From the NCBI GenBank assembly GCA_964243985.1, contig CAXTHJ010000016.1, positions 1 through 45,996 on the forward strand: a DNA stretch of 45,996 bases, written 5' to 3'. The notes beneath the pieces are model-generated. The model saw nothing but the letters and a program-made list of their open reading frames with translations. It made no database searches and was not told the DNA's origin. Positions within the stretch are counted from its first letter, which is position 1. Every line of letters begins with the position of its first letter. The position numbers were made by a program, and so were the translations under genes. Below are positions 15,117 to 23,999 of the stretch, piece by piece. This DNA is from CAIOYC01 sp964243985. Lineage in GTDB: Bacteria > Pseudomonadota > Alphaproteobacteria > Caulobacterales > Caulobacteraceae.

Positions 15117-15898
15117 TGGCGAACCTCATCGAGAGTCCCGCTGAACTGTTCGAGCGTTTCGCGACCCAAACGCCTGGGCTGGTGCAGATCAAGCCCAAGG
15201 TCGTCTTCATCAAGATCGAAGCGAGCGATCCCGCGCCCGTTTCGATGAAGATCAACGTGCCCTCGAGCGACATCGGCAGCGTCAGCCTGCTAGAGGCCTC
15301 TGCCCTCGTTTCGCTCGTCAAGCTCATCAAGCCGCGCAAGATTTTCGAGTTCGGGACCTTCCTGGGTTATTCCACCTCCCTGCTCGTCGAGAATTCAGCC
15401 GACGACTGCGACGTCTATTCGCTCGACCTCGGCGACAGCCATGTGAGCGACACGCCGCTGGCGTCCTTCGCCAAAGCGGACCTGCGGAGCGACGGCGACA
15501 TCAACGACGAATATCTGAGGAGCGCCCAAGGCGCGCGCGGGCCCCACTACACCACCGCTCTATCGGCCGCCGACCGATCCAGGCTTCGCCTGCTCCAGCA
15601 GGACAGCCGCCCATTCGACCCGGCGGACCATGGCCTGGAAGGCTCAGTCGATATGGTGTTCATCGACGGCGGCCATGACACCGAAACGGTGACGATCGAC
15701 ACCGTCAACGCTCGCAGGATGATCGGCGACAGCGGGATCATCGTCTGGCACGACTTTAATTCGACCATCCACAGCGACGTGACGACGTTTGTGAACGGGG
15801 TGGCGAAGCACGAGATCATCGTCTGCATCCAGCACACCATGATGGCGATCATGCTGGTCGGACAGGCCGGACGCGATTTCCTGAAGATCGGCATCTAG
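15116..15898 (+). CDS. Class I SAM-dependent methyltransferase (Methyltransf_24 type)
   Basis: 260 residues from ATG 15116. The SAM-binding region is IFEFGTFLGYSTSLLVENS; DVYSLDLGDSHVSDT follows; DMVFIDGGHDTETVTIDTVN has the DGGH metal motif of O-methyltransferase-like enzymes, and GIIVWHDFNSTIHSDVTTFV the lid region. Third methyltransferase of the cluster, implying a multiply methylated product. It is coupled upstream to FkbM and followed five bases later by the desaturase. Confidence 0.8.
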   Translation: MANLIESPAELFERFATQTPGLVQIKPKVVFIKIEASDPAPVSMKINVPSSDIGSVSLLEASALVSLVKLIKPRKIFEFGTFLGYSTSLLVENSADDCDVYSLDLGDSHVSDTPLASFAKADLRSDGDINDEYLRSAQGARGPHYTTALSAADRSRLRLLQQDSRPFDPADHGLEGSVDMVFIDGGHDTETVTIDTVNARRMIGDSGIIVWHDFNSTIHSDVTTFVNGVAKHEIIVCIQHTMMAIMLVGQAGRDFLKIGI

Positions 15899-15903
15899 GG
15901 CCG

Positions 15904-16887
15904 ATGGCCGATATCGACAGCGGGACCGGCGCGCGAACACTTCTTGATCGGGAGGTCTATCGCAAGCTGTTAGTCCGGCGGGACGGGCTCGCGGTTTTGC
16001 TTCTGGTGATGAGGGCGGCCTTCCACGTAACGCTCCTGACCTGCAGCAATCTTCTGTTTTCGCAAGGCCATGTCATCGCGGCCGTCCTCATGTTGATCCC
16101 CCACTTCATGGCCTGGTCGTTTCTGGGCTGGGCAGGCGTCGGCCATGAGCTTTTCCACCGAACGGTCTTCTCCGCGCGGTGGCTGAACCTCGCGCTGTTT
16201 CGCCTCTTCTCGATCCTGACCTGGAACAACTATGGCTACTTCGAAGTCACCCATCCGGCGCACCACCGCAACACCCTCGGGGACAGCGATGTGGAGGCCA
16301 ACCCGCAAGGACGGCTGACGATGCTCGCAACCCTGGCGCTATTGACCTTGGACATCGCCGCCCTCTGGCGCCGGCTCCGGGTGTTGGCGCTGAATGCGGT
16401 CGGCGTCGCGCCGGGAGGCGGGTTCGCCAAGGTGTTCGCGCCGGGCAGCGAAGCGTTCAAGCAGCTGAAGCATGGCGCGCGTGCGGTCCTGATCGGTCAG
16501 GCGGTGCTGATCGCGACCTGTCTGTGGTTCGGCTCGCCGTTCCTGGCGCTGGCGATTTCGCTCGCGCCCTTCTGCGTGACATTCCCCAATCGGACTCTGG
16601 CGGCGCTGCAGCACTTCAACCTGTCGGCGGACGAGACCGATGGCGACTACGAGCGTTCAACCCGTACCGTGGTCCTGGACCCGATCACCGGGTTCTTCTA
16701 CGCGGACATGAACTACCACCTGGAACACCATCATTTCCCGGCCATCCCGCACTACAATCTGCGTGGCGTGCACGACGTCTTTGAACGGCGCGGAGGGCGC
16801 CGCCATATCGAGCGGGGGTACTGGAACGGGGTGAAGCTCCTCGCGCGGGAAGGATTCTTCACCTCCGGGAAGACGCCAGCTGCTTGA
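15904..16887 (+). CDS. Membrane fatty-acid desaturase family protein
   Basis: 327 residues from ATG 15904, five bases after the previous stop. It has the di-iron histidine boxes of the membrane desaturase family: GHELFH near residue 81, HPAHHR near 118, and NYHLEHHHFP near 263. About four membrane segments lie between (LLLVMRAAFHVTLLTCSNLL, VIAAVLMLIPHFMAW, VLIGQAVLIATCLWF, FLALAISLAPFCVTF). The family desaturates or hydroxylates acyl chains or other hydrophobic substrates at the inner membrane. As the last gene of a sugar-type operon it suggests that the product is lipid-linked or acylated. It converges on the GT41 gene. Confidence 0.85.
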   Translation: MADIDSGTGARTLLDREVYRKLLVRRDGLAVLLLVMRAAFHVTLLTCSNLLFSQGHVIAAVLMLIPHFMAWSFLGWAGVGHELFHRTVFSARWLNLALFRLFSILTWNNYGYFEVTHPAHHRNTLGDSDVEANPQGRLTMLATLALLTLDIAALWRRLRVLALNAVGVAPGGGFAKVFAPGSEAFKQLKHGARAVLIGQAVLIATCLWFGSPFLALAISLAPFCVTFPNRTLAALQHFNLSADETDGDYERSTRTVVLDPITGFFYADMNYHLEHHHFPAIPHYNLRGVHDVFERRGGRRHIERGYWNGVKLLAREGFFTSGKTPAA

Positions 16888-16893
16888 CGGCGC

Positions 16894-18600
16894 CTAGGCC
16901 GAAGCCGCCCAACGCGTGAACATCTGGCGGAAGGCGTCCTCCACGATGCGGGTGAAACCGGCTTCATTGCGATAGGACGAGGCCTCAAACGCCGGGCGTG
17001 TCCGCGAACGCAGCCGGTCAAGCGCTTCGAAATCAGCGGTCAGCTCGAGCGCCCGCTCCACGTACTGATCCCAACCATCGGCCACCAACTCGGGGATGCC
17101 GAGGGGCAGAACCGTGCAGGCCGCGCTGCGCGCGTAGTAGTTGTCACCCGCGTTCGATAGCACCGGCACGCCGTTGCCAAGCGCGTCATGGGTCGTGGTC
17201 CCGCCGATGGCCGGCGAGGGGTCGAGGGCCAGGTCGATGTCCCGGAACTCAAGCAGATAGTCGAGGCCCTGGCTCTCGCCCCGAAACTCCAGCTGTTCGG
17301 GGTATGCGCCATAGGCGGCGAAACGCGCCTGTGTCGCCCGCTGCAGCACTGGGTCGCAGAAGTAGCTGTATTTGAGGATCAGCTTGGCGCTCGGCCGCGC
17401 ACGCAGGATCACCGCCCAGGCCGCGACCGTCATCTCGTCCAGCTTGGCCGGGTTGTTGAACGACCCGAAGGTGACATAGCCGTTCTTCAGGGCCGGGGTC
17501 GGCACCGGGTCCGGCCGGTCAACTGCCGGACGGCTCGGGCTCATGAGTTCGCCGAGGCTCCAGATCTCTTCGGTGAAAAAGGCTTCCGTCCCCGGAACGG
17601 CCATCCCGTCGCAATGAAACACATAGTCCATGCAGGTGAGGCCTGTGCTCTGCACGAAGTTGATCCAGGCGATCTGGATCGGCGCCGGGCGTAAGGCGAA
17701 GACCGGCAAGCGGCTGCCCGCGGTGTGACCCCAGATATCGATCAGAATGTCGATCTGGTCGTTCCGAACCATCGCCGCGACCTGTTCGTTTGCGAGACCA
17801 TCGATCTTGCGCAGCTTGCAGGTGGCGGGAAGCGGCCCTTCGGCGTCCGGATCGGAACAGTACAGGTGGATATCCACCGCCTTGGGGTCGTGCGCCTCGA
17901 TGACCGGCAGAAGGAACTGGGTCACCTGATTGCGCGTGAAGGTCGGGCCGATATAGCCGACGCGCAGGGGGCGGTCCGTCTTACGCGAATTGGCGAAGGT
18001 CACCGTCTGCGCCGCCACGGGCGGGGCGTAGAGTTCGCCCCATTTGCGGGATTCCTCCGCCATGCGCTTCGGGCCGCACTGGGCGATGAACGCCGGGTGC
18101 AGCAGGAATTCGTGAACGATGGGGCTGGCGAAAATCTCGGTCGCGGCGGTAAAAACCTCCATCGCCTCACGCAGCCGCCCCTGGTGCTGCAGCGACAGGC
18201 CATAGCTGACCATCTGCTGGGGATCGAGCTTATCAAAGTCGAGGCCGCGCCCCAAGGCCACGCTGGCGGGGCCCATCAGCTTGTTGGCGTAGGCGAGCAC
18301 GCCTAGCTCGGCGCAGTAAGCCTTGTCGGTCTGGAAGCGCGCCATGTCGGCGTTGAGGGCGCGCAGGACTGCGACCCCATGCAGAATCCGCGCCTCATCG
18401 AGGGCTGGCGCGGCGCCGTCCCAGTCGTTGGCGGCGACGAGGGCGCTGTAGAGCCAGTAGCGGGCTTCGTGGTCGGCCGGCTTGGCCTGGGCGATGGCGC
18501 GGAAGGTCTCGGCGGCGCCAGCGACATCCCCCGCGAACAGGCGGGCCCGGCCATCGGCGAGGCTGTCGCGCTGGGGCAGGGTGGCGAGGTCGGCGAACAT
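16894..18600 (-). CDS. TPR / SPINDLY-type O-GlcNAc-transferase-like protein (FlmG-like)
   Basis: 568 residues from ATG 18598-18600. Residues 1-180 are TPR-like helices (DGRARLFAGDVAGAAETFRA, YGLSLQHQGRLREAMEVFTA). The rest is a GT41 GT-B fold: RVGYIGPTFTRNQVTQFLLP, DILIDIWGHTAGSRLPVFAL, PIQIAWINFVQSTGLTCMDY, VTFGSFNNPAKLDEM, LDPSPAIGGTTTHDALGNGV. Known relatives glycosylate proteins; in Caulobacter, FlmG modifies flagellins. It is downstream of the PhyH gene on the same strand (78-bp gap). It is a good candidate for using the sugar made by the neighbouring operon, though this is inference. Confidence 0.8.
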   Translation of the reverse strand: MFADLATLPQRDSLADGRARLFAGDVAGAAETFRAIAQAKPADHEARYWLYSALVAANDWDGAAPALDEARILHGVAVLRALNADMARFQTDKAYCAELGVLAYANKLMGPASVALGRGLDFDKLDPQQMVSYGLSLQHQGRLREAMEVFTAATEIFASPIVHEFLLHPAFIAQCGPKRMAEESRKWGELYAPPVAAQTVTFANSRKTDRPLRVGYIGPTFTRNQVTQFLLPVIEAHDPKAVDIHLYCSDPDAEGPLPATCKLRKIDGLANEQVAAMVRNDQIDILIDIWGHTAGSRLPVFALRPAPIQIAWINFVQSTGLTCMDYVFHCDGMAVPGTEAFFTEEIWSLGELMSPSRPAVDRPDPVPTPALKNGYVTFGSFNNPAKLDEMTVAAWAVILRARPSAKLILKYSYFCDPVLQRATQARFAAYGAYPEQLEFRGESQGLDYLLEFRDIDLALDPSPAIGGTTTHDALGNGVPVLSNAGDNYYARSAACTVLPLGIPELVADGWDQYVERALELTADFEALDRLRSRTRPAFEASSYRNEAGFTRIVEDAFRQMFTRWAASA

Positions 18601-18678
18601 GCGCGTTGGAACTCCAGCAGGTGGTCGCGATCCTCTCCGATCGTGGTTAATGGCCGCTGAAGGCTTTGCGCTCTGCGC

Positions 18679-19635
18679 CTAGGCCCGGTTGACGGTGTTG
18701 GCCTTGATCGTCGCTGAACCGTTCGACGCCAGGTCGTTGCGGGTGGTCTCCAGGCTGCGCGGGCCGCGCAGCGTGGCGTTCACCTGGTCCAGCCCCACAG
18801 GGCCATCGTGCCGCCGGGCGATCAGATAGCGCAGCGAGATCCGCTCGTGGTCGGCGGCGTCCGGCTGAGTCCCGTGGAGGGTGCAGGCGTGCCAGACGGC
18901 GGCGAATCCGGCGTCGCCGGTGAGGATCTTCTGGCGAGCCACCACGGCGCCGTGCGCAGCATTGCGGTAGAGCCAGTCTGTGTCGCTGATCCGCGTCAAA
19001 TCGTGGGGGAACATCGCCCCGCCCAAAGCGTGGCTGCCCTGCAGCAGATAGAGCGGCGCGTCGGCCGCGCTGACCGGGTGCAGGTAGATGTAGAGGGTCA
19101 GAAAGTCGGCTTCGCGAGCCTTGTAGTCGATCAGGTCCTGATGGAAATCGATGCCGTAGAAATAGGTCATGTCGCGATACTGCGGCCGTATATAGGCGCC
19201 GAGATTGTTCACCGGATTGCCCAGGATGCGCCGCCGCAGCCACTCCGGCGCCGCGCGGGCCGGCACGCCGCAGACGACCTTCTTGTCGAGGATCTCATAG
19301 TCGGGGCCCAGGAGGGCGGTCAGGCCCGAGACGAGCTGTAAGTCGTGCTCGACGAAGCCCAGGCGGTCTGCGAACCGTTCCAAGAGGTTGCGGCCGGGGC
19401 GCGGGTTGACGCCGGTGTATTGCGGATCGGCGTCGAACTCGGCCTCGCTTAGGAACAGACCCATGTCGAAGTTGCGGGTGGCCTTGATGCGGTCCAGCAG
19501 ATCGGCGCAGGCGGAAGCGTCCAGGGGTTGTTCGAACAAGTGGGCGCCGTCGCGGATGAAGTCCTCGACCATGGCCTCGCCCAGATCCGCGCGGAACGCG
19601 GGTTGAAGGTCTTGCGGCTTGGGCATGGAGGTCAT
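18679..19635 (-). CDS. Phytanoyl-CoA dioxygenase (PhyH) family Fe(II)/2-oxoglutarate oxygenase
   Basis: 318 residues from ATG 19633-19635, with GGGAGA upstream. The double-stranded beta-helix carries the metal triad: FYGIDFHQDLIDYKA (HxD) near residue 165, and CTLHGTQPDAADHERISLRY with the distal His and the Arg that holds 2-oxoglutarate. PhyH enzymes hydroxylate lipids, sugars, sphingoid bases or natural products. Next to the glycan operon and upstream of the GT41 gene, it may hydroxylate the sugar or an acyl group on it. A CtrA-like site lies 45-60 bases upstream. Confidence 0.85.
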   Translation of the reverse strand: MTSMPKPQDLQPAFRADLGEAMVEDFIRDGAHLFEQPLDASACADLLDRIKATRNFDMGLFLSEAEFDADPQYTGVNPRPGRNLLERFADRLGFVEHDLQLVSGLTALLGPDYEILDKKVVCGVPARAAPEWLRRRILGNPVNNLGAYIRPQYRDMTYFYGIDFHQDLIDYKAREADFLTLYIYLHPVSAADAPLYLLQGSHALGGAMFPHDLTRISDTDWLYRNAAHGAVVARQKILTGDAGFAAVWHACTLHGTQPDAADHERISLRYLIARRHDGPVGLDQVNATLRGPRSLETTRNDLASNGSATIKANTVNRA

Positions 19636-19679
19636 CGACGCGTCTCCCGGCTAAGGATCTTAGAACGCCGCGACTTCGG

Positions 19680-19695
19680 CTAATTCACGGTTAAC
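19680..19695 (+). promoter_or_regulatory. CtrA-like binding site upstream of phyH
   Basis: CTAA-TTCACGG-TTAAC matches the Caulobacter CtrA consensus TTAA-N7-TTAAC with one mismatch. It sits about 45 bases before the PhyH start, a usual distance for a CtrA-activated or repressed promoter. Cell-cycle control would fit a flagellar or surface modification role. Confidence 0.4.
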
Positions 19696-19766
19696 ATCAT
19701 CGCCGTCGGCTGGACCTTAGATAGGGGGCGTTTTGCCAAACCAAGTTCGTTAGCCTGACAGCACCC

Positions 19767-22700
19767 TCAAGCTGCTTCTCGCGCTTCGTCCCGCAATGCC
19801 AAAGCGGCTTCAAGACGTTCGAACAGAACGGGAGCCGTAAACGGCTTGGACATGTGCATGTCTGCGCCCGCGGCTAAGGCGCTGGTTACATGTTCGGGAA
19901 GGGCGTTGGCTGTCAGCATGATCACCGGTGTCCGCGTCAGTCCCTTATCCTGCTCCTCCTGCCGAATACGCCTTATCGCCGTCAAGCCGTCCATGACCGG
20001 CATTTGCATATCCATCAGGATCACATCAAAGGTCCCTCGACCGAACGCGTCCAAGGCTTCCGCGCCGTTTCCCGCCATCACCAGCTCAGCGCCGGTCGTA
20101 CCCAGCATCAGCTCCACCACCTTGCGATTGGTCGGGTGGTCGTCGGCCAGCAAGATGCGCGGCGGCGACATCTCTTCGTCTGTCACCGCACCGCCAGTGA
20201 ATTCGGCGAGCTCAGCCTCCGGCGCAGCCTCTGTCGGCTGCAGCGGCAGCTCGATCCAGAACCGCGATCCGACACCGAGGTCGCTTGAACAGTCCAGCGC
20301 GCCGCCCATCAAGGCAGCGAGGTCGCAGCAGATCGAGAGACCGAGACCTGTACCGCCATACTTGCGCGTGATGGACGTGTCGGCTTGCTCGAACCGACCG
20401 AGCACCTTGCCTTTATCGGCCATGGCGAAGCCAACGCCGCTGTCTGCAACCGTCAAGCGAACGAGTCCTGCCGCGGTGCGCTCAGCGGTCAGTTTGATGA
20501 CTCCCGCATCGGTGAATTTCACAGCGTTCGACAAAAGGTTGGTGACGATCTGTCGGACCCGCACGACGTCTCCCATGACAAACTGGTCAACCTCGGGACC
20601 AATGTTGATCTCAAGCTGGATCCCCTTCTCGTCGCACTTCAGCTGCGAGAGACCCGCCACAGCGCGGATCATGGCTCCGGCGTGGAAAGGCGCCGCCTCG
20701 ATAGTAATTTTCCCGCTTTCAATTCGGGCGGTGTCGAGAATGTCGGATAGGAGCCGCTGGAGGGTGTCTCCGGAGGCTCGGATGATCTCAGCCATCTCCT
20801 GCTCCTTCGGAGCGAGGCCGGACCGCGTCAACATATCTGCGACGGCCACGACGCCATTTAGAGGCGTGCGAATCTCGTGGCTCATATTGGCAAGGAAATC
20901 CGACTTGGCTTTCGTCAGGGCTTCGGCGCGCGCTGTTGTTTGGGCCAAAACAATAGCCTGCGCCTCCAGCGCCATGGTCTGATCTCGCAAAGCTTGGGTC
21001 CGGTCTTCGACCATGTCTTCAAGTTCGCGACGGCGATGTTGAAGATGGCCGGTTCGCAGGCGGATCAGAGCGAACACGCCCGCGAGCAAGAGGATGCCCA
21101 AGAAGGCCTTGAACCATAAAGTCTGGAACCAGGCGGCGCGCACCGAGATCGGCAAGTGAAGATACTGAGGCAGCCATGCTCCCGTCGGATCCGAGGCACG
21201 AATTTCAAGATGGTAGACGCCGGGGTCCAGATTAGTGAAACTTGCCGAAGGCCGAGTGGCATCGGTCTCCACCCAAGGTTCATGCCCTGAGGCGCCACGA
21301 ACCAGGCGATAGGCATATTGTACGCGGTCAGCGGCCGCATAATCGAGCGCGGCGAAGCCTACTTCGAGGCCGCCCCCGCCTGGGGGCAGGCGGACGGCGG
21401 TTCCTGCACGCGCCAGGAAGGGATCGCTCTCCAGCATCTGCCCTCGGAGACGAACACTCGTCACCACCAGACGCGGCGCATCGTTAATCGGCTTCACAAG
21501 GTCGGGACGAATGACCACCAGGCCGCCGCGTCCGCCGAACAAAACCTCGCCCTGCTTGGTTCTAAGGCCCGCATTGTAGAAGAAACTCGATACAGGGACG
21601 CCTTCAGCCGCACGATAAACGTCGATGTGGAGCGTGCGCGAATCAATGCGGACGAGGCCGGTGTCAGTGCTCGCCCATATGTAGCCCGACCTGTCCTCGA
21701 TGACTTTATTGACGTTAGAATTGGGCAGCCCATCGGCGACGTCGATACGACGGAACTTCAAGCTGCGGCCCGCGATTGGCGGATCGGACACAGAAAGGCC
21801 GCGGCCGTAAGTCGAAACCCAAAGGCGCCCAGCGCGGTCGGTCATGATGCTTGAGATAAAGCCTCGCGGCGTCGCTTCATCGCCGCTTTGAGGCTTGATC
21901 TGCTCTAGGTTGCCGGTGCGGGCGACGAATCGGTTAAGACCGTTGTCGGTACCGATCCAGAGGTCGCCGTTCGCTTCAAGCGAGGTCACATCGACGCGGC
22001 GATCCGACAAACTGTCGAACGGCACAGCGAAATCCGGATTGAGCCGGTGACCTGCACCTAACCGATACCGCCACAATCCGTCGAGACCACCGATCCACAC
22101 TGTTTCATCGGACAGTTGAACGGATTGAACACGCGCATCGTCTGCTCGACCGGGCTGCGCCAGTCGATCGATTTTCTTTCCATTGCGACCGATGCTATAG
22201 AGACCTTGATCGGTCCCGACGAGCACATCGCCGTTAGGAAGCTGAGCGTAGGTTCGGATCGCCGCTTTGGGCAGCCCGTTCTGTGAAGGCGGAAGATGTT
22301 CGATTCTCCCGGTTGCGGGATCGAGCCGATCGATGCCGTGGCTCATGAAGCCGATCCAGATTCGTCCCTCCGGTGCTTCAAAAACGCTGACGGGCGTTCG
22401 TTCGGACAAGACCGCAGTGGGCGCCGACCCGCCCATCAATGTGGAAAACGCCTTGCGACGCGGGTCGTATCGCGTGATTGCACTGTTGCCGGCGACGAAG
22501 ATCAACCCGCTTGGCGCACGGTGAAGCGCGCGCAAGCTCTGGTCTGCGTAAAGGAGAGCGCCGTTTCCAGCGCGGACGGGCCGAACGGCCAATGTGCGCG
22601 CATCCACTGTTTGGATGCCGTCGTGGTAGGTGCCCAGCCAGATCTCTCCGGGCACGACCTCTGTCAGGGCGCGAACCAGCATGCCAAGCGTGTTCCCGCC

Positions 22701-23537
22701 GCCCTTTTCCGATGCCGCCACAGCGGAGACCTTCAAAGTCTTCGGCTCGACGACATAAGCACCTTGCCCCTCCGTACCAACCCACAGTCTTCCGTCGCTG
22801 GCGGACAGCAGGGCGTTGATCCGAGGTTGGTCTTTGCCCGTGATCCGAACCATGGTGATCGCGCCGGTCGCGATATCCATGTGGAGCAGGCCCTCCTGAG
22901 TGCCGATCCAAAGGTCATGGTCTTTCGAGGTCAGAGCGAAGACGCCGGATGATAAAGCCTTCCGTGTGCTGGCTTGCTGCGGTCCAGAAGCGATGGCGTG
23001 GACGATTTGGCCACCGGCAGTTAGATGGTCTAGGCCGGCCTCCGTTCCGATCCACAAGCCATCGTGAGGAGCATCGGCAAGGGCGTGGACAGCCATGTGG
23101 CTCAAGCCGTCTTTGGCGACCGTATAGGTGAGGAAGCGACCGGTGCCCGGATCGAAGCGAGCCAACCCGCCCGAAGATGTCCCGATCCACAGACGCTGGT
23201 GTTGATCGGTATGGACGATCTCGATCTGACCATCCGGCAGCTGGCCCGGTTTGTCGCCAGCGTTGTAGATCCGAAAATGCAAGCCGTCCCATCGGGCCAG
23301 GCCATTCTGTGTCCCGATCCAAAGAAAGCCCTGCCCGTCAGTATCCATGGTCATGGGAATGGCGGAATTGGGAAGTTGTTCTTCTTGAGCGACCGGTTGT
23401 AGGAGCGTGGTCGCAAGATTATCCCATCGGGGCGCAGTTAATGCTGGCGTGGCAGTGCATAAGACCAACCCTCCTGCAACGAGCCCGCGGCAGAAATCCG
23501 GAAGCCATTTCAACGCCCAAGCCTGAAAGTCGCCCAT
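19767..23537 (-). CDS. Hybrid histidine kinase with two-component-type propeller, Y_Y_Y and receiver domains
   Basis: About 1256 residues from ATG 23535-23537 (a TTG at 23552 is also open). Order: signal/membrane start; about a dozen Reg_prop repeats to residue ~690 (e.g. GFLWIGTQNGLARWDG, RLWVGTEGQGAYV, GYIWASTDTGLVRID), forming periplasmic beta-propellers; a Y_Y_Y domain (LDYAAADRVQYAYRLVRG); membrane segment LWFKAFLGILLLAGVFALI; coiled coil; HisKA with NMSHEIRTPLNG; HATPase with NLLSNAVKFT and KYGGTGLGLSI; receiver with LADDHPTNRKVVEL and DVILMDMQMPVMDG. Unlike Bacteroidetes HTCS it has no AraC output domain, so a partner HPt or regulator elsewhere is needed. The ligand is unknown; in related proteins the propeller senses glycans. 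Confidence 0.92.
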   Translation of the reverse strand: MGDFQAWALKWLPDFCRGLVAGGLVLCTATPALTAPRWDNLATTLLQPVAQEEQLPNSAIPMTMDTDGQGFLWIGTQNGLARWDGLHFRIYNAGDKPGQLPDGQIEIVHTDQHQRLWIGTSSGGLARFDPGTGRFLTYTVAKDGLSHMAVHALADAPHDGLWIGTEAGLDHLTAGGQIVHAIASGPQQASTRKALSSGVFALTSKDHDLWIGTQEGLLHMDIATGAITMVRITGKDQPRINALLSASDGRLWVGTEGQGAYVVEPKTLKVSAVAASEKGGGNTLGMLVRALTEVVPGEIWLGTYHDGIQTVDARTLAVRPVRAGNGALLYADQSLRALHRAPSGLIFVAGNSAITRYDPRRKAFSTLMGGSAPTAVLSERTPVSVFEAPEGRIWIGFMSHGIDRLDPATGRIEHLPPSQNGLPKAAIRTYAQLPNGDVLVGTDQGLYSIGRNGKKIDRLAQPGRADDARVQSVQLSDETVWIGGLDGLWRYRLGAGHRLNPDFAVPFDSLSDRRVDVTSLEANGDLWIGTDNGLNRFVARTGNLEQIKPQSGDEATPRGFISSIMTDRAGRLWVSTYGRGLSVSDPPIAGRSLKFRRIDVADGLPNSNVNKVIEDRSGYIWASTDTGLVRIDSRTLHIDVYRAAEGVPVSSFFYNAGLRTKQGEVLFGGRGGLVVIRPDLVKPINDAPRLVVTSVRLRGQMLESDPFLARAGTAVRLPPGGGGLEVGFAALDYAAADRVQYAYRLVRGASGHEPWVETDATRPSASFTNLDPGVYHLEIRASDPTGAWLPQYLHLPISVRAAWFQTLWFKAFLGILLLAGVFALIRLRTGHLQHRRRELEDMVEDRTQALRDQTMALEAQAIVLAQTTARAEALTKAKSDFLANMSHEIRTPLNGVVAVADMLTRSGLAPKEQEMAEIIRASGDTLQRLLSDILDTARIESGKITIEAAPFHAGAMIRAVAGLSQLKCDEKGIQLEINIGPEVDQFVMGDVVRVRQIVTNLLSNAVKFTDAGVIKLTAERTAAGLVRLTVADSGVGFAMADKGKVLGRFEQADTSITRKYGGTGLGLSICCDLAALMGGALDCSSDLGVGSRFWIELPLQPTEAAPEAELAEFTGGAVTDEEMSPPRILLADDHPTNRKVVELMLGTTGAELVMAGNGAEALDAFGRGTFDVILMDMQMPVMDGLTAIRRIRQEEQDKGLTRTPVIMLTANALPEHVTSALAAGADMHMSKPFTAPVLFERLEAALALRDEAREAA

Positions 23538-23999
23538 GTTTGCCCCGGTCAAGTCTTCTTCGACTATGCAGCGACACAGAATAAGTTCGGGTTAAACGTT
23601 GACTGGGTGTTGCTGGTCAGAAGGTTGGCGACGGCGTTGCAGTTGGCGCCGCCCAAAACCTGCCCAAACTCGCCAAGCTGATCCCGCCACCGGCCCCAGC
23701 GCCAGCCTGAAGGACCCGATCGCCCCACCGCCGCCGTAGCGACGATCGAGCCAGCAACCGCCTTCTTCAACACAACCGGCTCAGAGCTGACGCTCTGAAG
23801 GCCCGCTTGCGAGCGGGATGCCCTAAAGCTCCGGAGCAGACTTTGAAGGACGGCAAGGGCGGTAAGCCGAGTTAATAGCCTGTATGGTTCGATGGCCATG
23901 CCGGAGCGGCGCTGAAAGCCCGTCTAACCACCGCAATTTAGGTCGAGCCTTGGAACGTCGCCGCTCTACATGCGCTTCTTGAGGGAACAGGAATAGGCC
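23538..23999. other. Intergenic region with tandem hairpins
   Basis: About 460 bases without a firm gene. Two perfect inverted repeats stand side by side: CAGAGC-TGAC-GCTCTG at 23782-23797 and CCCGCT-TGCG-AGCGGG at 23802-23817. A 111-codon minus-strand frame (23564-23899) has no ribosome site and no known motif. The promoters of the kinase (leftward) and paoA (rightward) must be here. Confidence 0.4.

Noticed and set aside
23564..23899. 111-codon minus-strand frame before the hybrid kinase gene
   Set aside because: No ribosome site or recognisable domain; overlaps the tandem hairpins. May be chance.
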